This document shows, piece after piece, positions 54,950 through 64,000 of a DNA stretch of 64,000 nucleotides. This DNA comes from Metellina segmentata. Taxonomy: Eukaryota > Arthropoda > Arachnida > Araneae > Tetragnathidae. Position numbers and translations under genes: made by a program. The stretch spans positions 18,190,298-18,254,297 of the forward strand of contig OX375879.1 of the NCBI GenBank assembly GCA_947359465.1, in the 5' to 3' direction. Position 1 is the first letter of the stretch. Every line of letters starts with the position of its first letter. The notes under the pieces are model-generated. The model searched no databases and was not told the DNA's origin. It was given only the letters and a program-made list of their open reading frames with translations.

Positions 54950-55160
54950 TCTAGATATATAAAATTCAAATACCACTCACTCACTGACTGTCTCATCACT
55001 GTATCTCAAGAACTACAAGTCCTAAGAAACTGAAATTTTGCAGGTTGATTCCTATACCATAGGGGTGCGATAAGAAAAGAATTTGAAAATTTTGACTCCT
55101 TAGATGCGTAAAATTGACCTAAGGCCTAAGCCAAAAGCAATTCGAAATCGTCAAAGAAAT
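54950..55160 (+). mobile_element. Helitron-like 5' end, second type
   Basis: A then TCTAGATATATAAAATTCAA followed by 'tctcaagaactacaagtcct' and 'ctgaaattttgcaggttg'. No 3' terminus was found. Confidence 0.45.
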
Positions 55161-55164
55161 AACA

Positions 55165-56035
55165 TTGAGTATAAAACGATTGCATCTCAGATATACGCAT
55201 CTCAGATTTCTTTACCAGTGTTGATTAAAAAACAATTTTTTTAAACACTAGTTAAATTATAATTTTCATATTTGAACTGACTTTTTTATTTCTTCCCATG
55301 ATGAAAATAATACACTCATGTCTATAAATAAAGAATAATTCAGAATCACACGGAAATCGAACTCTAAAGTAAAACTTTCACCTGTAGAATTATAGCACAC
55401 ATCTGCAAGAATAATATCCAAATTACAGGAAGCCATCAGATGACGCCGATAGTACGTCACAATGACGAGAGTGTAAGAGAGGTGTATATAAGGAATGGTA
55501 GCAAAGAAGTAAAATTGTTCACAAGCGTTCTGTAAGCCGCTCAGTGCCACAACCGAATAGTTATGGCACAGAGGATGCATGTCGATGATTTTTTTTACGT
55601 GGTAGAATTATCAGCCGCCTGTAATGTGAGAGTACGCAGACGGAAGTTTCAATGGAACTTGGAATGGCCCAAAGTGTCATCTCCAGGCTCTGACAACGAT
55701 TCCAAAATGTTGGAAATGTCAGTAGACATTACAGTACATGTCTCATCCGAGTTACAACGCCGAATGAATAGTGGAACACGAAAAGCCCAAACCATAAACT
55801 CAAGCAGCATTGAGTATGAAAGGATTGCTTTACCAGCGTTAATCAAAAAACAATTAAATTTTAGAATTTATGTTTAAATTGACTTTTTATTACTTCCTAT
55901 TATGTAAATAATTTATAAATATTTGATTGGTGAAGAAAGAATATTTAGACCATTTAATTTTATGTTTACTTAAATTTTGTAATAGAACACGAAAAACCCA
56001 AATGATAAACTTATTGATCATAAAAGCCTAAATTT
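55165..56035 (+). repeat. Repeated blocks within a 0.9-kb stretch
   Basis: The block 'ttgagtataaaacgattgc' … 'accagtgttgattaaaaaac' (55168-55240) returns as 'ttgagtatgaaaggattgc' … 'accagcgttaatcaaaaaac' (55809-55855). 'aacacgaaaagcccaaacca' (55777) returns near 55987. The 104-codon + frame 55563-55877 spans one copy. It has no recognised domain and may be repeat-encoded. Confidence 0.5.
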
Positions 56036-58890
56036 TCTACTCGGTATCTGGCAACCTCAGAATTAATATTTAATTTTTTAATTTGATTTATAATTCATTT
56101 TTTGGGGTCTGTGAGTTGAAAACGAGATGGTTGCGGTCATATTTGAGGATTCCCAAATATTATAAATATGTGTACTTTTTGCTTATAAATCATTATTTCT
56201 TTATCAATATTGTTCAAGTTTTTTGTCAAATAGTTGTACAGAATATTTTCAGGAAGTCGAAATTCAACACGCTAGAACAGATATTTTTTTTCAGAATTCT
56301 GCATTTTTTGCAAGGATCTGAATTTGGTTTCTGTTTGCATTAAGTGTTCTGGTATTGCGTAGTATTGCAGAAATATTATCTAGGAGTTAGATTTTAATTA
56401 TTTATTTATTTCCTGCAAAATATCACTAGACAGGGGTAATTTCTTGGTGGTTCATGTATATTTCGACCAACTTTCTTTATATCTTTGGTTTAATCATGGT
56501 TTAATTATTAAATTGGTATTTTTAAAGTGTGTAATTTCTTACTTTAAAAGGACAATTAAATTTTTAAAAATAACTTTCAAATAAGATTGGTTACGTTAAA
56601 TTAAAACGGGTAGTCGTGTGTTGGAGTTCAAATATATATTTTAAAATTTTAATACAGATTTTCATTGAAAGACGATTAAATCAACTATAAATTTCATTTG
56701 TTTCTCGTGTTTCATGGATGTTATTAAAAGCTGTACTCCATAGTCAAGTTACTACATCTATCATTCTAAATGGGTACGTTTCCCTTAAGAAACCGAATTT
56801 CTGAATATAAAAAAAGTACCTCAGGGTTCAATTTAAAACTGTATGTTTGTGGAGAAAAAGGAATTTTAATCACAAGACTTTGTTGACATTGGAATATCAC
56901 AATTAGTAATTTTGAAATAGTGAAATTTTTTGTCTAAGTAACAGAAAGTTGAAGTTGCGTACTCTACCAATACCTCCTAGAGATAAGAAAGCCAAACCAC
57001 TGTTTTGTGACGTCAGAAAAATTAGGCGATGCGAAACATCATTGTTGAGCGTTTGTTTATCAGCGAGTTCCGACTTCATTCAACGAATTATTTAGTTATT
57101 GGAATTTGTCAGCTTAAAGTAGCATTATGAAATTAAATTGAAAGCAGGGGAAGAAATATATAGATATACAATTTATAATTGCGGGAAACAATAAAATATG
57201 ACAAAGCAACGTTCAGAAGGTTAAAATATAAATAGTAAGGTTTGCGATGCTTCATTGAATATCTGGAAAGTTACGGGAGGAAATAAATGCGACCCAGTGA
57301 AATTAAGAGTTTAAATTAATTATGGATACAAAATCAAATTGACAGTTTAAATTATATTTAATAGGCAATGATTAAAAAATTCTGAGACATCTGTGGGAAA
57401 AATAAATTTCGAAGAATACCCATCATCCTTGATAAATGCAGCCATATAAATATATTTTTAATTTCGATTAATTTTCGGTTATTCATAAGAAAGGTTAAAA
57501 TTTTCCAGGGCTATTTTTGTTGGGTTCTAGGACCTGTTGATAAATTATTGTATCTACGTGTATAGCGACAATATGATACATTTTACACAAAGAAAAGCTA
57601 AATTATGATAGTAACATTTAGTAAATCCATTATTCAAATGAGTTTGCTAAAAAAATAATTTCCTTGTAAATGGAATTTAAAAAATGACGAGTTTAGTATT
57701 AATGCTTTTTTTTAGGTAATTAAAGAACATAACTATAGAAGTTGATCAGATAATTTTTTTTCAATTAGAAGCATTTGAAAACTATTTATATTTAACTTGG
57801 AGGATGGATGCATATATCAGGTATCTCCAATGTCAATTGCATAATATTTTTTGACCAATATATCCATATAGTCCCTTTTATATTGTGTCAACTATTTAAA
57901 AAATATTTTGCCTTAACTTTTGAAAAAGGAGGCTGGAGAAGTAAATCCTGTATGCAAGAATTAGTGAACACCCATGATATATTAGGGTAATTACATGCCT
58001 AAAAGTAAAAACTTGAAAAAATAAAATAAGATATATTTTACATAATTTTGGGCTTTAAAAAGACGGGAGTTCTTTGGTTTTGATTCATCGTGATTGTATT
58101 TGATTTATTGTAATGAAAATTTAGCTATTAGAATAAAATTTTGAAAAAATGAAATGTTACGTATGTTACTTAAAATTTTTTTAATTAAATTTAATTGATG
58201 AATGACAGTTTTAAAAAATTTGCATGACTACAATTATGAAAGGCTTCAGAATTAATGTATATACTTTTCAAACTATATCATGTTGAACAAAACAGAATTT
58301 TATTCAAATGTTCATGAACCTTTTCTGTTATTCCTCTTTACTGTAACGCAAGTTGTTACAGTAAATTTAATTCTGTGGACTTAAAAATATCAGTAAATTA
58401 ATAACATTCTTATCAAAGTTTAGCTTTTTACTAGTTTGTTGAACAATTCAAGTAAATATTTTGTTTTCTATTATTTTTTGCTAATATATTTACATTTCAA
58501 GATCAGTATATTTGTCTAAATGTAAGTTACCGTGGAATTGCCCTATATACATATAACTTGACATGAAAATTCAATTCCAATAATGGATTAACTTTAAGCA
58601 TATAGTGATTAGTACATTATTATCATACATGAAATCATTGAGCTAACAAATTAATATAGAATTATATCAACCAGTCATTTCCAATGTACCCTATTGATAA
58701 CATATTGAATACTATGGTAAGAAATTTATTTTAGAATTTCTAAATTTCACTCACTGAAAGCAAAAAAATAATAGGACACTAGAAAAATAAATTTAATTAT
58801 CTTTATTAAACATAAAATTATCATAGCATAAAAATCAATACAATAAATTATTCATTTTAATGAATTTACATAGCATATCTTCCAACACCA
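56036..58890. other. AT-rich DNA, nothing recognised
   Basis: About 2.9 kb of very AT-rich sequence. Open frames of 60-86 codons are expected by chance. One clean hairpin lies at 58337-58365. Confidence 0.4.
58337..58365 (+). repeat. Perfect 11-bp stem with 7-base loop
   Basis: TTTACTGTAAC, a 7-base loop, then GTTACAGTAAA. No T-run or gene end is beside it. Its role is unknown. Confidence 0.7.
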
Positions 58891-58959
58891 CATTGCAATA
58901 AAAAACATCCACAGTTGCCTTTAAATATAATTAAATTTGTTAGAGTTTGAATTTTTCTA

Positions 58960-60400
58960 TCTTTAGGAAATTTGTCATTTTGGGATTTTTAGGCCTTTTT
59001 TTTATCTTTAGCAGACAAAACTAGCACAAATCATTTATTCTTTTGCATCAGTTCTTCAAAAATATGTTTGTTGATTTTTTCAGAATTGACTTTTGTCGCA
59101 AGTTTCAACTGGCAGGAAAATTTCTGACGAGTTCAAAACATTTGACGTGATATTACATACAACATTTCTCTTATTTTGAAATTCAACAATTTTCAAAGTC
59201 TGTGGATAATAACTTAGATACAATTATGTAATTGTATATACTTTGGTAATTACATCATTAATTGGATACTTCAATCCACCTCGATCTAGATTTTTGATCA
59301 AAGCATAACATGAACTTAATTCAAGTTCTCTATCAACAGATAATTGAGCTTTACAAGATAAACAGTTGATGGTTTTTGAAAGAGAATGAACACAATAGCC
59401 AGCTACAAACACAATAGCAAGAATAGTGTCATTCAAGTCAGAAATATCAGAGTTACAAACATTAATTTTACCCAAAAATTGAATTTATTCCCCCAAATTT
59501 TCAACTTCAACTACATCTTTCACATCTGAAATACTAATATCAATTTCACCATTTTTTTTAGCTTAACCATAATGGAAGAAGAGATATAATTATAATTTTT
59601 TTTCAGTTTTAAAGAATTCTGTCAAATTTATATTATACTGGGCACCTGCTAGCTGGCGATAACTGCCAAAACAGTCTTCTAATTAATCAGTTTGCAGTTA
59701 ATATATACTAAAAATTTAACTCTTCTATACAATAAGTTGTTAGTTCTAATATTGCACGCGTTGTGTGATACAATGCTGTTTGTGTATCAGCATATTTTAC
59801 AATAGCATTTGATTCAATTTCATGAAGCTGTTTTAGTGTTAAGAGAGAGGCAGATTTTAATCTTTCTGTGATTTGTTCCGCATTCGATAAATTATTGTCC
59901 AATTGGTAAAACATTGGATAAAACATACATTGTCCACAATTTTTTTGGTTTAGCCAATTATTTCTAATACATTTCAGTATGTGGACAGGTTCAATAATGG
60001 AAAACAATGGTTTTGAAGGGTCAGCAGGATGATTATAACAAATACTCAATTTGGGTGGGGAAGCAAAAAAAGAAACAGCTTTGCGATTAATAGCATTATT
60101 GTCACTGATTATGTACCCAACTTTAAAACCAAGATGTTCAAGACCTATAACAATTTTAAACAAGAAATCATAAAGAATGTTCAAAATAACGGGTAAAATG
60201 TGTATAACATCTTTATAACTAGATTTTATACTTTGCAGCATAAATACATAAGCAGAATTAGTTGCCTTCTCACAGTTATAGGATACCCCAATAATATCAC
60301 CACCCTTATAATCAAGAAAGGCTTTCAAATGAATTTCATCAATAAGTAATGATACATATTTGTCAGTTCATTTAAGTGTAAAATCTTTTCCTAAGCATAT
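58960..60400 (-). pseudogene. P-element-like transposase, catalytic and C-terminal part
   Basis: The 206-codon frame (60328 down to 59708) follows an upstream in-frame 'KYVSLLIDEIHLKAFLDYKG' (one TGA just before it). It contains 'GFKVGYIISDNNAINRKAVS', 'PVHILKCIRNNWLNQKN' and, near the end, 'LTTYCIEELNF'. Past the stop, shifted frames continue as 'EDCFGSYRQLAGAQYNINL' (near 59640), then 59475-59224 'GYCVHSLSKTINCLSCKAQL' and 'NLDRGGLKYPINDVI', then 'NKRNVVCNITSNVL' near 59150. All are hallmarks of P/THAP9-type transposases, which bind GTP and cut at 31-bp-type terminal repeats. Stops and frame changes make it inactive. Confidence 0.82.
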
Positions 60401-60549
60401 AATAAAAAATTATTATCAAGTCCTTCAGTTTAGGGATCAACATTAAATTTTGAACAGTCTCTTTACTGTCGAAGGATGGGGTATAATTACAAATCCACAA
60501 ATTCTTAAAAATAGATACGCGTGTGGGGATATGGTAAAGATCAAACTGT

Positions 60550-60984
60550 TTAAAATTTAGAAATCAGAACTGTACCGATTTCGATTCTTGTGATTTTCAG
60601 CAAGTGATAGTTGTTCAGCAACAAACCCAATAATAAGCTTTGACTTTCACTTGCGACACACTTTAATAAGTCTTTCAGTACATTCTGCGTTAAACTAAAC
60701 ATATTTTTAACATTACCGTCTCCATTTGGAGCATTCAGGTTTGATGTTTCCAAAAGAATGGAATCTAAAGTATTGATGTTATTAATATGAAAGGGAAGTT
60801 TGTAATTTCCAATTTCAGAGATCATAACATTCTCTTTATAGGCTTTTATAAAACAATCTGAATCAACAACTACAGACAAGGATATCACTAGTGCTGACGT
60901 TGAGATAATAAGAAATAAAATGCCCTTTTCTTTTTTTAATACAGAATAGCAAGTTGGCACATTGATCATTTCAACACCTTCCAA
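60550..60984 (-). pseudogene. Central region of the P-element-like transposase (probable)
   Basis: A 144-codon frame between the THAP-like end and the catalytic part, on the same strand. It is rich in Leu/Ile/Asn and ends 'ITRIEIGTVLISKF'. I do not recognise a motif. Its position and strand make it the linker or central part of the same gene, or an intervening segment. Confidence 0.45.
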
Positions 60985-61166
60985 ATGCTGGGGATCGCTG
61001 CCTTTTGAAGCCGAGGCTTACAAAGGCTAACATAAATTTTCCTTCCATTTTTTTCGTCCAACTCTTCTGCGACGTACCTGATGTCACTTGACAAAGTTAA
61101 GTTCAGAAACCTAAAATTATGTAATAATTTTAAAATAGAGTTCTTATTTAAATTTCTAACGCACAA
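60966..61166 (-). pseudogene. THAP-domain end-like segment of the P-element-like gene (probable)
   Basis: A 66-codon minus frame ending '…YVSLCKPRLQKAAIPSIWKV', similar to the close of a THAP DNA-binding domain (…RLK..AVPSIF). A possible splice acceptor (…ataattttag, complement at about 61106-61115) lies inside it. The Cys-Cys-Cys-His zinc ligands of a full THAP domain are not visible here. Confidence 0.5.
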
Positions 61167-61273
61167 ACATACATAAATCGCACCCCGGCTAGAAAAGTGA
61201 AGTCAAAAAATTAAAATTTTAATGTTATGTTATTGAAAAATATGTATGAGGTGCCCTATATCACTATTAAATA

Positions 61274-62085
61274 CAGGGTGTCCTAAAAGTTCCTGTACTG
61301 ACGATTCGTAAATTTACTATACAAAAACAACAGACTTCAAAACCATAATTTTTATGCTAATGGTAAAAAGCACTTTCAACCTAACGTAGAAAAAAACAAT
61401 TTGAACTTACGTTTACAATAAATGTTCAAAATTTCCATCTTTTTCTTGGAGGCAAGACTGAAGTTTGCTCATATTTTTAGAAACGCATTTCAAGATGCTG
61501 AGTAATGGCAATTTTCAGATTTCCTATTGTTTGGTGATTATCTTCATAAACTTTGTTCTTTAAATATCCCCACAGGAAAAAAATCAGGAATGTGCAGATT
61601 AGGGAACAAGATGGCCAAAGGTTTATTGAGACGAGGTGATCGCCAAAAAATCTTGAAGCATGCTCGTGGTTGTTTCAAAACATTTTGAATGGCAAGTTGC
61701 AACGTCTTGTTGGAACCAAGAGTCTCATTCATTCACTTCTAATAATGCAACAAATTGGTGAATAAGTTGATACAGGGTATCTTTACTTAGTATTGCATCC
61801 TTTGGATATTTCTGTCGCCAAAAATCTTTACATCTTTCATGCGATTTATATTCTAAATAAGCCTCAAACAGGACAATTCTCTGAATGCATGATAAATTTA
61901 TCTTGCAATGAAGAACAAAATGACATGGAACTCTTTTATCGCACAACTTGAGTGCAAAGAAAATCAAACGATAAAATTTAAAGAGTCGATAAAACAATAT
62001 GCAGACGATAAAATTCAATAATTTAAAAAAACACTGGCAATAAATTTTTTTAAAGTTGGAGTACAGGATCTTTCAGGACACCCTG
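61274..62085 (-). mobile_element. Mariner-family element, 812 bp, TA duplication
   Basis: The left end CAGGGTGTCCTAAAAGTTCC then TGTACT matches the inverted right end CAGGGTGTCCTGAAAGATCC then TGTACT. TA lies on both sides. The transposase is on the minus strand, in two pieces, with the middle deleted. Confidence 0.9.
61544..62018 (-). pseudogene. Mariner-type transposase, middle deleted
   Basis: Minus frame 62018-61725: 'IVLFEAYLEYKSHERCKDFW' then 'RQKYPKDAILSKDTLYQLIH', the helix-turn-helix DNA-binding part of arthropod mariners. The frame 61732-61544 ends 'LHIPDFFPVGIFKEQSL', equivalent to the 'TPPDFFLWGYLKNKVY' block after the catalytic core. The two catalytic Asp regions between them are gone. 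Confidence 0.8.
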
Positions 62086-62175
62086 TAGAATATAATAGAA
62101 GTTACCACCATAAATACTTACCTAAAATTTAAAGAAAGCTATACTATTTCAATGTTTTATAGTATCCTTTAAGTG

Positions 62176-63402
62176 ATGGTTCTCAAATTCTACAATTTTG
62201 AGCTGTGTCACTTTTCTTGCCAGGGTGCAATATGCCTATACACAAATGCAGAGATCCCCCAGACAGTTTCAGAAGGATGCAGAAAGATAGTTGTGAATTT
62301 TTACTCGACAACATTTCCTCTTAATGTATATGTTTTTTTTTTAAAGTAAAATTGTATTATTACTATTTTTGTTAATTGGCTGCTGCCATAAACATGGAGT
62401 ATTTTACAGAATTAATGCCTTACCAATGATCAAAACATGCATTTTCCCCAATGAAAATTCTTATTATTTTTCCCAGGGTGTCGAGATTTAAATTACTTGA
62501 TTTAAATCAACAATTAAAATCATGATTTTAATCAAATGATTTTTTTTTAAATCACTGATTTAAATCAAACTAATCTTACATTTTTATAACTAAGTAAATA
62601 CACCTTAGGAAAATGACAGACGTGGTCAAAAGCTTTAATTTTTCTGCACTCATGGGGATTTCAGCACTAATGGTTACACCCAGCTCAGAGGGAACTGGGT
62701 CAATAACTGCATATGATAAAAGATTGCAACAGCCAGTTGTAACTTATTAGAATATACTATATACTGGAAACAGTAATGTAAACACACATGACATAAATCT
62801 AAATGCCAAGAAGAGTAATGTATAAACATTCCTGATTAACAGCACTCATAATATAAACACTTAAAGGAATTATACAACAGTTTGATTCAAAATTGTAAAC
62901 TAAAGAGGTGACTGATTTTATTAGCTAAAAAAACACAAGTGGGAAGTAAAGTTTTTGAGGCATTTGTTAATTAGCTCCCAAAGTGTGTGCCACGTAGAGA
63001 GATGAGAGGTGCTGCGAAGCACCCATAACCTCCAATCTAAGCTATTTCTAAGCAACAGAAAAAAGGGTTAAGGTCACTGATCAAAAATTGGTTCACTCCC
63101 TAACCAAGAGCATGATGAAGGTAATTTTATTTGTTTTATTTATATTTTCACCAACCTATGTTTTCTTATTAAGTAAAATTAAAGTGTTTGTGTGTGAATT
63201 TTAAATACTAGTTGTATTAATTATGTTTAGATTCTTATTTCTCTAATTTCTTTTTCAAAGTGCTACAAATATGAAATGTGTATATATATATGTAATAATA
63301 TACCACAGATAAATATTACATGATAACGCGGGGGTGCTGTGAGAAAATTTTAATTCTCTTAAGGGTGCCACCACTTGGATAAGTTTGGGAACCTCTGTGT
63401 TG
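62176..63402 (+). mobile_element. hAT-like non-autonomous element (possible)
   Basis: Left 'gatggttctcaaattc' and, about 1.2 kb on, inverted right 'cagaggttcccaaactta' resemble the hAT-type end CAGTGGTTCTCAAACTT. Just inside, 'gctgtgtcac' and 'gtggtggcaccc' occupy equal positions. No target duplication was found and no transposase lies inside. Confidence 0.5.
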
Positions 63403-64000
63403 ACTTATTCTTGTAGTTAGCAATAGAGATTAAAGAGTATAAATATACATTTTCACACACAGCCATTAAAATGTCAGCACGACAAAAGAAATATCCATTA
63501 TGAATTAAAACTAAGTGAAAATCCAATTATTATTGTTGTGCGGCAGTTTTTTTTTTTTTTAATCAGAATTTACTATAGTCTGATTATTTCTGAGTTCTAT
63601 TCTACTTCTCAGACTTTAGTTTAGGTATGTCACTTACACTTGCTGATAAATTTGTTAACATGATGATGTAATTTTCTCATAAAAACTATGTAGGATGTCC
63701 ACTTGTGTTTTAAAGTTAAATAAATGTTAAGTAAATATTGATTTACCATGTCACAAATTCTGATTGTTTACTTAAAATGAATATTGGTTTACATGTCATG
63801 TCACAAACTCAATTTTTTATTTAACGAATTTATATATATTTAAATATAAACAGTGTTTAGGGCCTGCAGAAATTTAAATTGAAAAATCTTATTTAAATAA
63901 AAATAATCCGATTTAAATCAAAATAACCCGATTTAAAACAAAATAACCCGATTCAAAGCAAATAAATCCGATTAATTGATTGTTTAAAAAAAAATCATGA
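62474..64000 (+). mobile_element. Element with 'GATTTAAATC' subterminal repeats, cut by the window end (possible)
   Basis: Left part (62474-62570): 'cagggtgtcgagatttaaat' followed by several ATTTAAATC-type motifs and 'aaaatcatgatttta'. The same motif style returns at 63875-64000 ('ccgatttaaatcaaaataac' repeated), ending in 'aaaaaaaatcatga' at the window edge. The other terminus would lie beyond 64000. No coding part was seen. Confidence 0.5.

Larger units (their letters stand above)
58900..61200 (-). mobile_element. P-element-like (THAP/P superfamily) transposon remnant
   Basis: The minus strand carries, in order from right to left, pieces that fit the P-transposase layout: a THAP-end-like block, a central part, the conserved RNase H-like region and the C-terminal domain. 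Terminal repeats were not identified, so the borders are approximate. A mariner element (61274-62085) lies just beyond the 5' side and may separate this from an upstream exon. Confidence 0.75.

Noticed and set aside
55563..55877. 104-codon + frame as a host gene
   Set aside because: Its end is part of a block repeated at 55168-55240, so it is more likely repeat-derived. No domain was recognised.

Overview
This is a eukaryotic, AT-rich, intron- or intergenic-type window with no operons, no ribosome binding sites and almost no host coding sequence. The mix of Tc1/mariner, hAT, piggyBac-like, P-element-like, Helitron and I-clade LINE remnants, together with very abundant tRNA-headed SINEs, suggests an arthropod. 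I think an orb-weaver-type spider is most likely, but that is an impression from the repeat style and not a proof. The only piece I would call a host gene is one 110-bp exon at 53333-53442 on the + strand, with clean AG and GT borders, encoding the last strands and helix of a PH domain. Much of the window may therefore be intron of that gene or flanking DNA.

Layout. 0-5.3 kb: a decayed Tc1-like transposon (223-988), a SINE, then two Helitron-like elements, one inserted inside the other (2312-5312). 5.3-9.8 kb: AT-rich DNA, a degenerate ~43-bp minisatellite and a ~180-bp satellite block. 9.8-20 kb: two short mariner elements with terminal repeats, a run of SINEs and a mariner tail. 20-26 kb: a SINE split by a LINE fragment, a hAT remnant, a third Helitron copy, a Tc1-like transposase remnant and another mariner tail. 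26-38 kb: microsatellites, SINEs, a near full-length Tc1-like transposon (29.5-30.6 kb), a dense SINE cluster (34.4-35.5 kb) and an internally deleted piggyBac-like element (36034-37325). 38.67-44.34 kb: a full-length I-clade LINE with an exact 13-bp target duplication but broken reading frames. 45-52 kb: SINEs, a 168-bp hAT-type MITE beside a Tc1-like element, a 215-bp alternating purine-pyrimidine tract, a MITE in a SINE tail and a further inverted-repeat element. 52-56 kb: a 243-bp duplication, the PH exon and Helitron-like starts. 58.9-61.2 kb: a P-element-like transposase remnant (minus strand). 61.3-64 kb: a mariner element and two overlapping sets of transposon ends; the window ends inside one of them.

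Working names: SINE-A and SINE-B have different tRNA-like heads but share one ~200-bp body and the same 3' tail (…acgttaattaaaa…acc). SINE-C has a third head and an unrelated body. None of the transposase or reverse transcriptase reading frames seen here is intact, so the elements look like dead or non-autonomous copies. Nothing in the window works as a pathway. Its story is layered insertion, and in three places the order of insertion can be read to the base.
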